From CALXSC01 sp964493475 (lineage in GTDB: Bacteria; Pseudomonadota; Alphaproteobacteria; Rickettsiales; UBA1997): 18,627 bases of DNA. Positions within the stretch are counted from its first letter, which is position 1; every line of letters begins with the position of its first letter. The translations under genes were made by a program, and so were the position numbers. Where the stretch lies: positions 1 through 18,627 of the forward strand of contig CAZBNS010000026.1 of assembly GCA_964493475.1 (NCBI GenBank), written 5' to 3'. Positions 1-6,100 of the stretch are shown piece after piece. Under the pieces are notes generated by a model that was not told the DNA's origin, did not search any database, and saw only the letters and a program-made list of their open reading frames with translations.

Positions 1-542
1 TGCTCTTTAGCATTACCCCAAAACACATTAGACTTTTCGTAATTTTTATCACGAATTGCACTAATTGTTTCGGTTTCACCATCTGGAATGAAAAAATGAT
101 CTAGCCAGCGGCTGCTTTTTCCACTTGCCTCCATTGCAATTGTGCCAGTACTTCCACCAGCGAACACAATTGGTTCTTTCCTTGGTTCACAATATGCCCA
201 GCAATGCTCAATTCTCGCCTTGCGATTTTTTTCATTTTTAAATAATTCTAAAAATTTATCAACACCAATTTGCTTATCAAAATATGCACTATAAGGTCCG
301 GGCAAACCACCAAGAGCATCAATATAAAATCCGGCATCCGATTTAATGACCGCCATACCTAATTTATCAGCGGCATATTTGACTGTGAATGAAACCACTT
401 CAGAACAAGTTTTAGCTTGAATTTCAATAAGTTCAAAATCAGGATTCATTATTTCAATTTCAAGTCCCAACTTTTCACCGAAATATTTTTGTGCTTCATG
501 AATTTTATCGGGATTTGTGGTTAAATAAGTTAGTTTTTTCAT
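1..542 (-). CDS. HAM1/RdgB-like non-canonical purine NTP pyrophosphatase, 3' end outside window
   Basis: The family hydrolyses dITP, XTP and similar damaged purine triphosphates to the monophosphate plus pyrophosphate in the cytosol. The reading frame runs from an ATG at 540-542 (minus strand) to the window edge without a stop, giving about 180 residues. Visible family motifs are TTNPDK at residues 8-13 (the T-x-N-x-x-K substrate loop), SDAGFYIDAL at 68-77 (counterpart of the EDSGL segment, with Asp69 as likely catalytic or metal residue), GPYSAYF at 82-88 and FIPDG at 151-155. Sequence between motifs is divergent from the E. coli enzyme, so I give no gene symbol. It is divergent to the GTP cyclohydrolase operon and less AT-rich than that operon, closer in composition to the guanylate kinase/DHH pair. 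The family call is firm; the exact substrate is not known. Confidence 0.82.
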   Translation of the reverse strand, partial: MKKLTYLTTNPDKIHEAQKYFGEKLGLEIEIMNPDFELIEIQAKTCSEVVSFTVKYAADKLGMAVIKSDAGFYIDALGGLPGPYSAYFDKQIGVDKFLELFKNEKNRKARIEHCWAYCEPRKEPIVFAGGSTGTIAMEASGKSSRWLDHFFIPDGETETISAIRDKNYEKSNVFWGNAKE

Positions 543-698
543 GTTTTTTAAATAAATATTGCTAAGTGTGTTTTATAGATAATAATCTAAAAATCAATAA
601 ACGATTGAAGTTAATAAGGGGTTTGTTAGTTTATAATATATTTTATGTTGAGTTAAATATGGGTTAGAAATTATTGCATGATTTTGTTGACTGGTCTG

Positions 699-747
699 TA
701 GCTCCCCTTTGTCCTTCGGACATTTCCCCTTAAGGAAGATGGAACTA
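699..747. repeat. Short palindromic dispersed repeat, copy 1
   Basis: This 49-bp element lies in the gap between the divergent HAM1-like gene and the GTP cyclohydrolase. It begins TAGCTCC and ends GGAACTA, so its ends are near-inverted. Its core holds the small hairpin GTCC-TTC-GGAC. The first 27 bases (699-725) recur exactly, in inverted orientation, at 3682-3708, and a degenerate relative lies at 12479-12517. In size and placement it resembles the palindromic elements of Rickettsia genomes, but I cannot match it to a named family. The rest of 543-839 is AT-rich with no gene I can support; a TTGACT at 785-790 could be a -35 box for the downstream operon, but no good -10 sits at the right distance. 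Confidence 0.75.
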
Positions 748-839
748 TTTATAATAGTATTAAATGCAAATTACACCTATTTTATTGACTTTTTAAATTA
801 TATATTGCAATTTAAAATAAGATATATTTCAAAATATAT

Positions 840-1433
840 ATGAAAAATTGTAATTTATCAAAAATTAAAAACAATTTTAAAAAAATTTTAGATTTGTTAG
901 GATTAGACTTAAATGATGAAAATTATATAGATACACCCGAAAGACTTGCTAAATTTTTTTATGAATTTACCGAATTTACTAGGGCAGGTGAAGATTCATT
1001 AAAAGAATACTTTAAAATCAATTTCCCAAGTCATAAAAATCAGGAAAAATCTTATAAAGGGATATTATTTCAATCGCCAATACTTGTATATTCAGTATGC
1101 TCTCACCATTTTATACCAATAATTTATACCATATCGTTTGCGTATGTTCCAAATAAAGACTGTCAAATAGGATTTTCAAAGATAATTAGAATTTTAAAAT
1201 GTATAGCAAAAAACCCATCCAATCAAGAAGATTTTACACAAAATGTTGTAGATATTTTTTCCAAAAACCTTAATTGCAGCGGTGTTGCTGTTTTGATTTC
1301 TGGAATTCATTTTTGCATGAAAATTAGAGGCGTTAATAGCGATGCTAATAATACAACATTTGCAATGTCTGGAATCTTTCAAGAAGATAAAGAGTTTAGG
1401 GATAGATTTTTTGAATTAATTAATATTAATTAA
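840..1433 (+). CDS. folE: GTP cyclohydrolase I family protein, divergent
   Basis: GTP cyclohydrolase I converts GTP to dihydroneopterin triphosphate plus formate, the first step to folate, pterins and 7-deazapurines such as queuosine. The 197-residue protein has the fold's landmarks in order: DTPERLAKFF at 31-40; the zinc motif C-S-H-H with Cys87, His89 and His90; the substrate loop GFSKIIR with Ser113, Lys114 and Arg117; Gln129-Glu130; and IHFC with His157 and zinc ligand Cys159, followed by Arg163 in KIRGV. Two normally conserved positions differ: CEHH is CSHH, and the Arg after QE is Asp. With all zinc and main catalytic residues kept, activity is plausible. It heads a three-gene operon; the next start is 8 nt after its stop. 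The region is extremely AT-rich. An altered substrate or product cannot be excluded. Confidence 0.85.
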   Translation: MKNCNLSKIKNNFKKILDLLGLDLNDENYIDTPERLAKFFYEFTEFTRAGEDSLKEYFKINFPSHKNQEKSYKGILFQSPILVYSVCSHHFIPIIYTISFAYVPNKDCQIGFSKIIRILKCIAKNPSNQEDFTQNVVDIFSKNLNCSGVAVLISGIHFCMKIRGVNSDANNTTFAMSGIFQEDKEFRDRFFELININ

Positions 1434-1441
1434 ATAATTAT

Positions 1442-2575
1442 ATGGATTTTGAACCTATTATTGAACCTGAGTTAAAAGTTGGTCTTAGTTTTAGTACTTT
1501 TTTAGTATCCCAACAAACCGAATCTCTATCGGATTTTATTTGTTTAGTTCAAGAAGGCAAGAATTTAGAAGAATTATTTCTTAATATTGAAGAAAAACAA
1601 AAAAAGTTAATTCAAACAGTATTTGATTGCGTTATTTGTTTATCTTTTCTATTATCAGATACCACAAACAGAATGAGGTTTCTATCATCTGCTTATACTA
1701 GAGATCTTTCTGAAATTAAAGATATTTCACAAATAATTTCTTTAATGGTAAACGGAATTATAGTTTCTTCAAGATTATTTGAATCTCCTACAGAACTTAT
1801 AGATTATATAAATAAATTTTGTGAATATTTTAAAATTTATGAAAGTGGCCCGAAAACTATAAAAAGAGCAGCAGAAAAAACAATGGCTAAGCTAAAATGT
1901 GATCCCGCTCTTTTAAATGATACAATCAGAATCACAATTTCACCGCTATTACCAGAGTATTTTGATTATATAGTCGATTACTTATCAAAAACCGGCAGAA
2001 CCTTTTTTAAATATAAAAATTGGACTATATCACCATCAGGTGTTTTGTGTAATAGCTGCTATATAAATATTGATGGAAATGTTGGACAAATTGCCATAGA
2101 TGAAATAATGCAAAGAAAAATAAATATTACTTGTTCTCATGAAATTTATGAGGTTATGAGACTTATGGAATCCGAAAATTTTCAATTTAGCACTATTCAT
2201 ATAGATGAAAATACTTGCGAAAAAATTAAAAAAGGTTATAATTTTATAATGGAAAAATACGGACAAACAACTGATATTAAATTTAGCAAAATAGAAGATG
2301 ACGTTTCTTTTAGGGTTGATCAATTACACCTTAGATATAAAGAACTTAGATTACTGCACCAAAATATACATATAGATGCAATATGCGGAACAGATGAGAG
2401 ATGGCAAAGATTATACTGCTCTTTAATGATGGAAATGAATTATAAAAACAGAACTCAAGGAGAGGAAGAAACTTTTCCTGAATTTTTACTAGAAAAAATT
2501 CCAAAGTATAAAGCAATATATAAATTTGGATTTGCAAGAGAAAGAAGGGGGTTCATTTTAAGTAAGCAATTATGA
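1442..2575 (+). CDS. Unrecognised 377-residue soluble protein in the GTP cyclohydrolase/HAD operon
   Basis: I do not recognise this family. The protein is cytosolic in appearance: no signal peptide and no convincing transmembrane segment. The N-terminal half (about 1-150) is predicted mostly helical, with a Lys/Glu-rich stretch near 45-60. A middle part contains paired cysteines in VLCNSC. The C-terminal third is charged and aromatic, with the segment CGTDERWQRLYCSLMMEMNY, which looks like a conserved core, and ends in FARERRGF. It is the middle gene of a tight operon: 8 nt after the cyclohydrolase stop, and its stop overlaps the start of the HAD phosphatase in an ATGA (2572-2575), which suggests translational coupling and a shared task. 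A role in processing the cyclohydrolase product is only a guess from position. Confidence 0.85.
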   Translation: MDFEPIIEPELKVGLSFSTFLVSQQTESLSDFICLVQEGKNLEELFLNIEEKQKKLIQTVFDCVICLSFLLSDTTNRMRFLSSAYTRDLSEIKDISQIISLMVNGIIVSSRLFESPTELIDYINKFCEYFKIYESGPKTIKRAAEKTMAKLKCDPALLNDTIRITISPLLPEYFDYIVDYLSKTGRTFFKYKNWTISPSGVLCNSCYINIDGNVGQIAIDEIMQRKINITCSHEIYEVMRLMESENFQFSTIHIDENTCEKIKKGYNFIMEKYGQTTDIKFSKIEDDVSFRVDQLHLRYKELRLLHQNIHIDAICGTDERWQRLYCSLMMEMNYKNRTQGEEETFPEFLLEKIPKYKAIYKFGFARERRGFILSKQL

Positions 2576-3435
2576 AAAAAATAAATTCGTTAAAAGACAT
2601 AATGGAACAGTATGATTATTTTTTTATTGATTTGAATGGCATTTTGTGGAATTTTGACAAAAATGAATTTGAAAAAACTAATAAAATGAATATATTTAAT
2701 CATTCTTTCAACACTATAAAATTTTTATACGAGAATAATAAAAGTATAATATTTTTTTCAAACCTTAGGCAAACATCAGAGCATACTAGAAACTTACTGA
2801 TAAGAAGCGGTCTAAAAGAAGAATGGGTAAGAAATATTATAACATCGACGCAAGCTCTTCTTGACTTTATAGAAGAAAATCAATTTGGATATAAATATAA
2901 CTATATAGCGCCAGAATCGGCATTTCCATTAATTAACAATAATTATAATGCCACTGAGAATTTAAATGACTATGATTTTACAATTGCACGTGGTTTTGAA
3001 GTTGATGATGGAAACAAGAGTTTTTATATAAAAAAACTTAATAACGCCATCAGTAGCGGCAAGCCAATTTTATTTTTAAACCCAGATAGAGAGAGAAAGA
3101 ATTTTGAAGTATTTGGCTTTAATGATATTTGCTCAAAAAACTGCGAAAATGTTTTTTGCTTTGGCAAACCTTATAAAGAAATCTATAAATACGCTTGTAA
3201 AAAATATAATATTAAAGACAAAAAAAGGATTCTTGCCATTGGCGATAAATTAATAACAGATGTGCTTGGTGCTTATAATTCCGATATGGATTGTGCCTTT
3301 ATAGTTAATGGTTCAACTAAAGAAAAAATATGCACTATTGATATTGATGAAGCCTATAACAGAATACTGATTATATGCGAAAAAGAAGGATTACCTATTC
3401 CTAAATATATATTGGATAATTTGATTGTTGATTAA
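2572..3435 (+). CDS. HAD superfamily (class IIA, NagD-like) phosphatase
   Basis: HAD phosphatases remove phosphate from small phosphoesters through an aspartyl intermediate. This 287-residue protein shows the motifs in order: motif I FFIDLNGILW with nucleophile Asp20, motif II FFSN with Ser63, a GKP motif with the motif III lysine, and motif IV AIGDKLITDVLGA. The cap between motifs II and III gives the class IIA (NagD/4-nitrophenylphosphatase) layout. The usual second aspartate of motif I (DxD) is Asn22; some class IIA proteins, such as the alphaproteobacterial DLWG-type group, also vary here, so this does not prove inactivity but removes the normal general acid/base. It overlaps the previous gene by 4 nt and ends the operon. 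The substrate may be a pterin or nucleotide phosphate made by its operon partners, which is inference. Confidence 0.85.
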   Translation: MKKINSLKDIMEQYDYFFIDLNGILWNFDKNEFEKTNKMNIFNHSFNTIKFLYENNKSIIFFSNLRQTSEHTRNLLIRSGLKEEWVRNIITSTQALLDFIEENQFGYKYNYIAPESAFPLINNNYNATENLNDYDFTIARGFEVDDGNKSFYIKKLNNAISSGKPILFLNPDRERKNFEVFGFNDICSKNCENVFCFGKPYKEIYKYACKKYNIKDKKRILAIGDKLITDVLGAYNSDMDCAFIVNGSTKEKICTIDIDEAYNRILIICEKEGLPIPKYILDNLIVD

Positions 3436-3537
3436 AATAACTAAGACTTCGTTTTTAAAATAGTTGACTTCTTACATAAATATTTTTTACAAAAAATTTA
3501 AAATTTATTGATATTGCTAATTAATCTTTCCCAATTA

Positions 3538-3594
3538 CCTTCACCACCGTCCGAAATCTTTCCCTCCGCCTTCACCACCGTCCGAAATCTTTCC
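3538..3594. repeat. Two-copy tandem repeat, 26-bp unit with period 31
   Basis: The 26-base unit CCTTCACCACCGTCCGAAAT followed by CTTTCC occurs at 3538-3563 and again, identical, at 3569-3594, separated by CTCCG. It runs into the GC-rich palindromic element that follows and appears to be a local duplication of that element's outer arm. Confidence 0.9.
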
Positions 3595-3708
3595 CCTCCT
3601 TGAGGGCGAAGTGCGAAGCCGAGCCGATGACTGCTTGCAGGCAATCGGCAGCCTGTCGTTCGGCGAAGCTCTGACGAAGTCAAATGTCCGAAGGACAAAG
3701 GGGAGCTA
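3593..3708. repeat. GC-rich palindromic dispersed repeat, copy 2 (long form)
   Basis: Much richer in GC than its surroundings. The outer arms pair (CCCC and CCTT near 3594-3602 with AAGG and GGGG near 3691-3703), and an inner hairpin has a GCCGAT stem closing with ATCGGC. The end 3682-3708 is an exact inverted copy of 699-725. Relative to copy 1 it carries roughly 90 extra bases inside, so copy 1 looks like a deletion form or this copy like one that received a further insertion. Confidence 0.75.
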
Positions 3709-3811
3709 TTTGCAATCAAACGAAAAGCTTTTAAGTGCATAATTGCCAAAAACTCATAAATAAATAATGTCCAAGTCCAAACACATCTGAGACAATTTTA
3801 TCTCACATTCT

Positions 3812-3920
3812 CGTGGTGTTGGGTCTCCGAACCCAACACCTGATGCTATCTCAAACTTAAACCAAAAAATAAATTAAGATTTGATATTTTAGGTGTTGGG
3901 TTTGGAGAGTCAACACCACG
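3812..3920. mobile_element. 109-bp MITE-like element with self-complementary terminal repeats
   Basis: The terminal inverted repeats are 30 bp (3812-3841 and 3891-3920) and match at 27 of 30 positions. Both start CGTGGTGTTG reading inwards and end AACCCAACACCT. Each terminal repeat is itself a hairpin: GGTGTTGGGT pairs with ACCCAACACC on the left, and GGTGTTG with CAACACC on the right. The 49-bp centre is AT-rich and non-coding. No clear target-site duplication is visible. The right end is one base from the 96-bp repeat. The size, non-coding centre and terminal repeats fit a non-autonomous element moved by a transposase encoded elsewhere, but a structured palindromic repeat is an alternative. 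Confidence 0.75.
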
Positions 3921-3921
3921 A

Positions 3922-4017
3922 AGGGAAATAAAAACGCAAGCTATAACCCTAAGCCCTCGCCCTTATATGAAACAAGTATTCTTGCCTCGCTATTTATTTT
4001 TATTTCATGACCACCAG
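3922..4017. repeat. 96-bp direct repeat, copy 1 (left side of guanylate kinase/DHH cassette)
   Basis: It matches 5901-5996 at 93 of 96 positions in the same orientation. Its ends are partly inverted: GAAATAAAAA near the left end pairs with TTTTTATTTC near the right end, and GCAAG with CTTGC just inside, so it can fold as a long imperfect hairpin. It is non-coding. The pair brackets the 1.9-kb segment carrying the guanylate kinase-like and DHH genes. Confidence 0.92.
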
Positions 4018-4021
4018 CGAT

Positions 4022-4054
4022 ATGATAATAGCAAGCTTACGCTTGCTATTTCAT
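4022..4054. repeat. Strong inverted repeat between the 96-bp repeat and the DHH gene end
   Basis: AATAGCAAGC (4027-4036) and GCTTGCTATT (4041-4050) form a perfect 10-bp stem with loop TTAC, extended outwards by ATGA and TCAT with one bulge. It lies 105 nt past the DHH stop codon on the minus strand. There is no T-run on either side, so it is at best an RNA-stabilising hairpin rather than a classic terminator. Confidence 0.6.
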
Positions 4055-4110
4055 AAAGATTTACTGAATTGTTTATAGTATATTAAATTTGTGCAGTGCC
4101 ATTAAATTGT

Positions 4111-4152
4111 AGTATAGATGAAACTTGTTGGATAACAAATCCCATCTATGCT
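4111..4152 (-). terminator. Hairpin just downstream of the DHH gene, possible transcription end
   Basis: AGTATAGATG (4111-4120) faces CATCTATGCT (4143-4152), ten positions with one mismatch or wobble, and inside this TTGTT pairs with AACAA around loop GGAT. On the minus strand it starts 6 nt after the DHH stop codon at 4159, which is where a terminator would be expected. The following tract is AT-rich but not a clean U-run, so the role is tentative. Confidence 0.4.
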
Positions 4153-4158
4153 ATTGGC

Positions 4159-5121
4159 TTACAAGCTACTACTCATATAAGTAGAACTAACGTGACTTTG
4201 TGCAATTTTAATTATTTCCTTTCTCAATATCGCCTTTGGTGTTTGTGCAATATCTCCCTCAAACTTAACCCCAAAGACTTCCGACAACTTGCTTCTATAA
4301 AAAGCATTATTGCACACAAAGTAACTCTTATTGTCTTTAATGCTTATCACATTCAAAAACCAAACGTCCGACAATCCGTTCATTATGTCACAGACTTGGT
4401 CTTTTTTCTGAAATAATTTTTGTGCATCCCAAAGCGTTATTTGCCCTATAGTTTTTGGCAAGTGAGGTGCTTCGCAATCAGTCTTTGCATCATTTCTAAT
4501 TGAACGAACTAAATCACCTTCAATCGCTTGCTGGCACTCTTGAAAATAGCTTTCACACCATCTTTCGTCTATCTTGCCAATTAGGCACAATTGTTTCATA
4601 GCTCTATGGTCACGATCGTGCGTTACGCTTGCCGTAAAATTCAACGTATTGTCAAGAATTGCAGCAACAAGGATTTTTACAACCTCTGGACGCATTTCGT
4701 CAAGTTTGCCAGCCTTTTCCCATTCTTCAAAAATGAGCGTTGCAGCACAGCCTATGAACTCTACTTTGCCTTTTTCTTTCAACTTATCTTGCCAAAAAAC
4801 CTCAAAGCCAGTATGATGGTCAAAAACTTCAGAAATAACTCGTCCTTGAGCGATTGGGTCAAAGAATCGTGGATTTGAAACATCCATGATAATACATTCA
4901 GTACATCTTTCAATATCAACTTCTGATGGTGAATAAACTTTTCCGCCTAATGCTAGAATGCTTTTGCTAATACTGTAATTAAATGGAGCGGATGTTATCG
5001 CTATAGCAGGGATTCCCTGTAAGTTTAATAATTCAGTATAACCAATACAACAGGCATAGCCGTCAATATCTAGGTACGAACTCCCCGAAGTAATAAGTTT
5101 TAGTTTCTTTTCTGCATTCAT
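4159..5121 (-). CDS. DHH-family phosphoesterase, resembling family II inorganic pyrophosphatase
   Basis: DHH proteins are metal-dependent phosphoesterases; family II pyrophosphatases hydrolyse pyrophosphate with manganese. The 320-residue protein has the ordered metal motifs: SSYLDIDG (Asp18, Asp20), MDVSNP (Asp80), DHHTG (Asp101-His102-His103) and AAILDNTLNF (Asp157), the last typical of the PpaC branch. The histidine that precedes the first aspartates in family II enzymes (H-x-x-P-D) appears to be Ser14 here, so metal binding or substrate may differ. The C-terminal half (about 200-320) corresponds to a DHHA2-like substrate domain. It is the second gene of a two-gene operon; its ATG overlaps the guanylate kinase-like stop in ATGA (5118-5121). 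Composition is less AT-rich than the neighbouring operon. A nucleotide or cyclic-dinucleotide phosphodiesterase is the main alternative. Confidence 0.8.
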   Translation of the reverse strand: MNAEKKLKLITSGSSYLDIDGYACCIGYTELLNLQGIPAIAITSAPFNYSISKSILALGGKVYSPSEVDIERCTECIIMDVSNPRFFDPIAQGRVISEVFDHHTGFEVFWQDKLKEKGKVEFIGCAATLIFEEWEKAGKLDEMRPEVVKILVAAILDNTLNFTASVTHDRDHRAMKQLCLIGKIDERWCESYFQECQQAIEGDLVRSIRNDAKTDCEAPHLPKTIGQITLWDAQKLFQKKDQVCDIMNGLSDVWFLNVISIKDNKSYFVCNNAFYRSKLSEVFGVKFEGDIAQTPKAILRKEIIKIAQSHVSSTYMSSSL

Positions 5122-5714
5122 TTTTGTACTCCTTTTGATTGTGCCTTACAAGTTGGAATGCAGGTATGCTTTTGAAGTATATCTTGTATTGTCCTTCTTG
5201 TTTCAACTTCGTAAGTATTTCTTACAACATAATCAGTATGCTGACCAATTATTGGTTTCCAGCCACGAGTCAATCTTGCCTCTGCCTTTTCTTTAGTTGA
5301 TTTTCCATCGCCAATAATTTTCTCAACAGCCTTTTCCTTATCGCCCTCTAAAAAAATCTCTAACTTCAAATCTTCAGGCAACTTTTCTCGCAGTTGGTCA
5401 ATTATAGCTTTATGCCCAATCAAAATTGGTGATTGACCTTGTTTTACTGCATCATAAATTTCTGACAATTTATAACCAAGTTTAAACTTCGTTCCATCGC
5501 CATCAATATACTCTCCAACAATATCACATTGCTCAACCTCTGCTAAACTTACAAAGTGATTTTCCGTTTCCTGTCCATCTCCCCTTGGTTTTCTTGAGGT
5601 ATATTGCTTTATTAATCTTACACAGCTGTGCGTAATTGTCATTTCCTCAGCCATTGTGCTTTTTCCTGCTCCATGATCGCCTGAAATAATGATTATTCTT
5701 TCTCTAGTATCCAT
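5118..5714 (-). CDS. Guanylate kinase-like P-loop kinase
   Basis: Guanylate kinases transfer phosphate from ATP to GMP or dGMP. In this 198-residue protein the Walker A loop is GDHGAGKST (residues 12-20), followed by the GMP-binding element TSRKPRGDG (39-47) and ENHFVS (51-56), and a C-terminal DYVVRNTYE matching the usual hydrophobic-N strand near the end of the fold. Length fits the family. The start is supported by an AAGGA Shine-Dalgarno at 5723-5727, 8 nt before the ATG. It leads a two-gene operon with the DHH enzyme, with overlapping stop and start. Whether this is the cell's essential guanylate kinase or an accessory paralogue cannot be told here; its place in a repeat-bracketed cassette argues for accessory. 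A PhnN-like ribose bisphosphate kinase is another possibility, but the GMP-binding motif favours a guanylate-type substrate. Confidence 0.8.
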   Translation of the reverse strand: MDTRERIIIISGDHGAGKSTMAEEMTITHSCVRLIKQYTSRKPRGDGQETENHFVSLAEVEQCDIVGEYIDGDGTKFKLGYKLSEIYDAVKQGQSPILIGHKAIIDQLREKLPEDLKLEIFLEGDKEKAVEKIIGDGKSTKEKAEARLTRGWKPIIGQHTDYVVRNTYEVETRRTIQDILQKHTCIPTCKAQSKGVQK

Positions 5715-5773
5715 AATATATATCCTTTTTCATTAGTAAATAAAAATTTTAATTATTAAAAATAAGCAATGTT

Positions 5774-5881
5774 TTATAATATATTGCCCAAACTATCAAT
5801 CCAATCTTTTGCCAACGACATATCTATCTTGTACTTTCCTTTATCTCCGTATCCCATGTGATGTTCGGTTGTTTTGCTTTT
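5774..5881 (-). pseudogene. C-terminal fragment of a lost gene upstream of the guanylate kinase-like gene
   Basis: Read on the minus strand, this 35-codon stretch ends in TAA and looks protein-like: it contains EHHMGYGDKGKYKIDMSLAK and finishes DWIDSLGNIL. Its frame is closed upstream by a stop at 5882-5884, close to the 96-bp repeat at 5901, so only a tail seems to remain. It is in the same orientation as the guanylate kinase/DHH operon and 59 nt before it, so it may be the end of a former first gene of that operon that was lost when the repeat became fixed. I do not recognise the parent family. An internal ATG would allow a 27-residue peptide, which I consider unlikely. Confidence 0.45.
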
Positions 5882-5900
5882 TTAAAATTTATTCTAATAT

Positions 5901-5996
5901 AGGGAAATAAAAACGCAAGCTATAACCCTAAGCCCTCGCCCTCGTATGAAACAAGTATTCTTGCCTCGCTATTTATTTTTATTTCATGACCGCCAG
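5901..5996. repeat. 96-bp direct repeat, copy 2 (right side of guanylate kinase/DHH cassette)
   Basis: Same orientation as 3922-4017, with three differences: two adjacent to the central GCCCT and one near the right end (GACCGCCAG against GACCACCAG). It lies 186 nt upstream of the guanylate kinase-like start and 104 nt before the exonuclease start on the other strand. The remaining 5997-6100 is AT-rich leader DNA for the exonuclease, with no feature I can support. Confidence 0.92.
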
Positions 5997-6100
5997 TCTC
6001 TCTCAAAATAACTTCCGCTTTTGGAAAGAATATTAATTATAATATATTGATTTTTGTATTATTCTATATATCTTATATTTAAGTAATATTTATATATATT

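Larger units (their letters stand above)
3436..4158. other. Gene-free repeat-dense stretch between two operons
   Basis: This 723-bp stretch separates two operons that point towards each other. I see no coding region: the open frame covering 3498-3749 on the minus strand simply reads through repeats. In order it holds an AT-rich tail, a tandem duplication (3538-3594), a GC-rich palindromic element (3593-3708), a small TGAGA/TCTCA hairpin (3788-3805), a MITE-like element (3812-3920), a 96-bp repeat (3922-4017) and two hairpins (4022-4054 and 4111-4152). The abutting of MITE and 96-bp repeat, with one base between them, suggests repeated insertion at one spot. Confidence 0.8.

Noticed and set aside
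785..818. Sigma-70 promoter before the GTP cyclohydrolase gene
   Set aside because: TTGACT is present, but no -10-like hexamer lies 16-18 nt downstream; in DNA this AT-rich, looser matches are expected by chance.
3538..3708. CRISPR array
   Set aside because: Only two tandem units with a 5-bp spacer; no regular repeat-spacer pattern and no cas genes.
3498..3749. 83-residue open frame on the minus strand
   Set aside because: It covers the tandem duplication and the GC-rich palindrome, and its peptide is just the translation of those repeats; no ribosome site and no protein-like pattern.
4096..4416. 106-residue plus-strand frame
   Set aside because: Lies antisense over the end of the DHH gene, which has clear catalytic motifs; its peptide looks like a shadow of that gene.
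3922..5996. Integron-type cassette with attC sites
   Set aside because: The flanking repeats have inverted ends, but I see no GTTRRRY/RYYYAAC boxes and no integrase in the window; direct-repeat bracketing is all that can be said.
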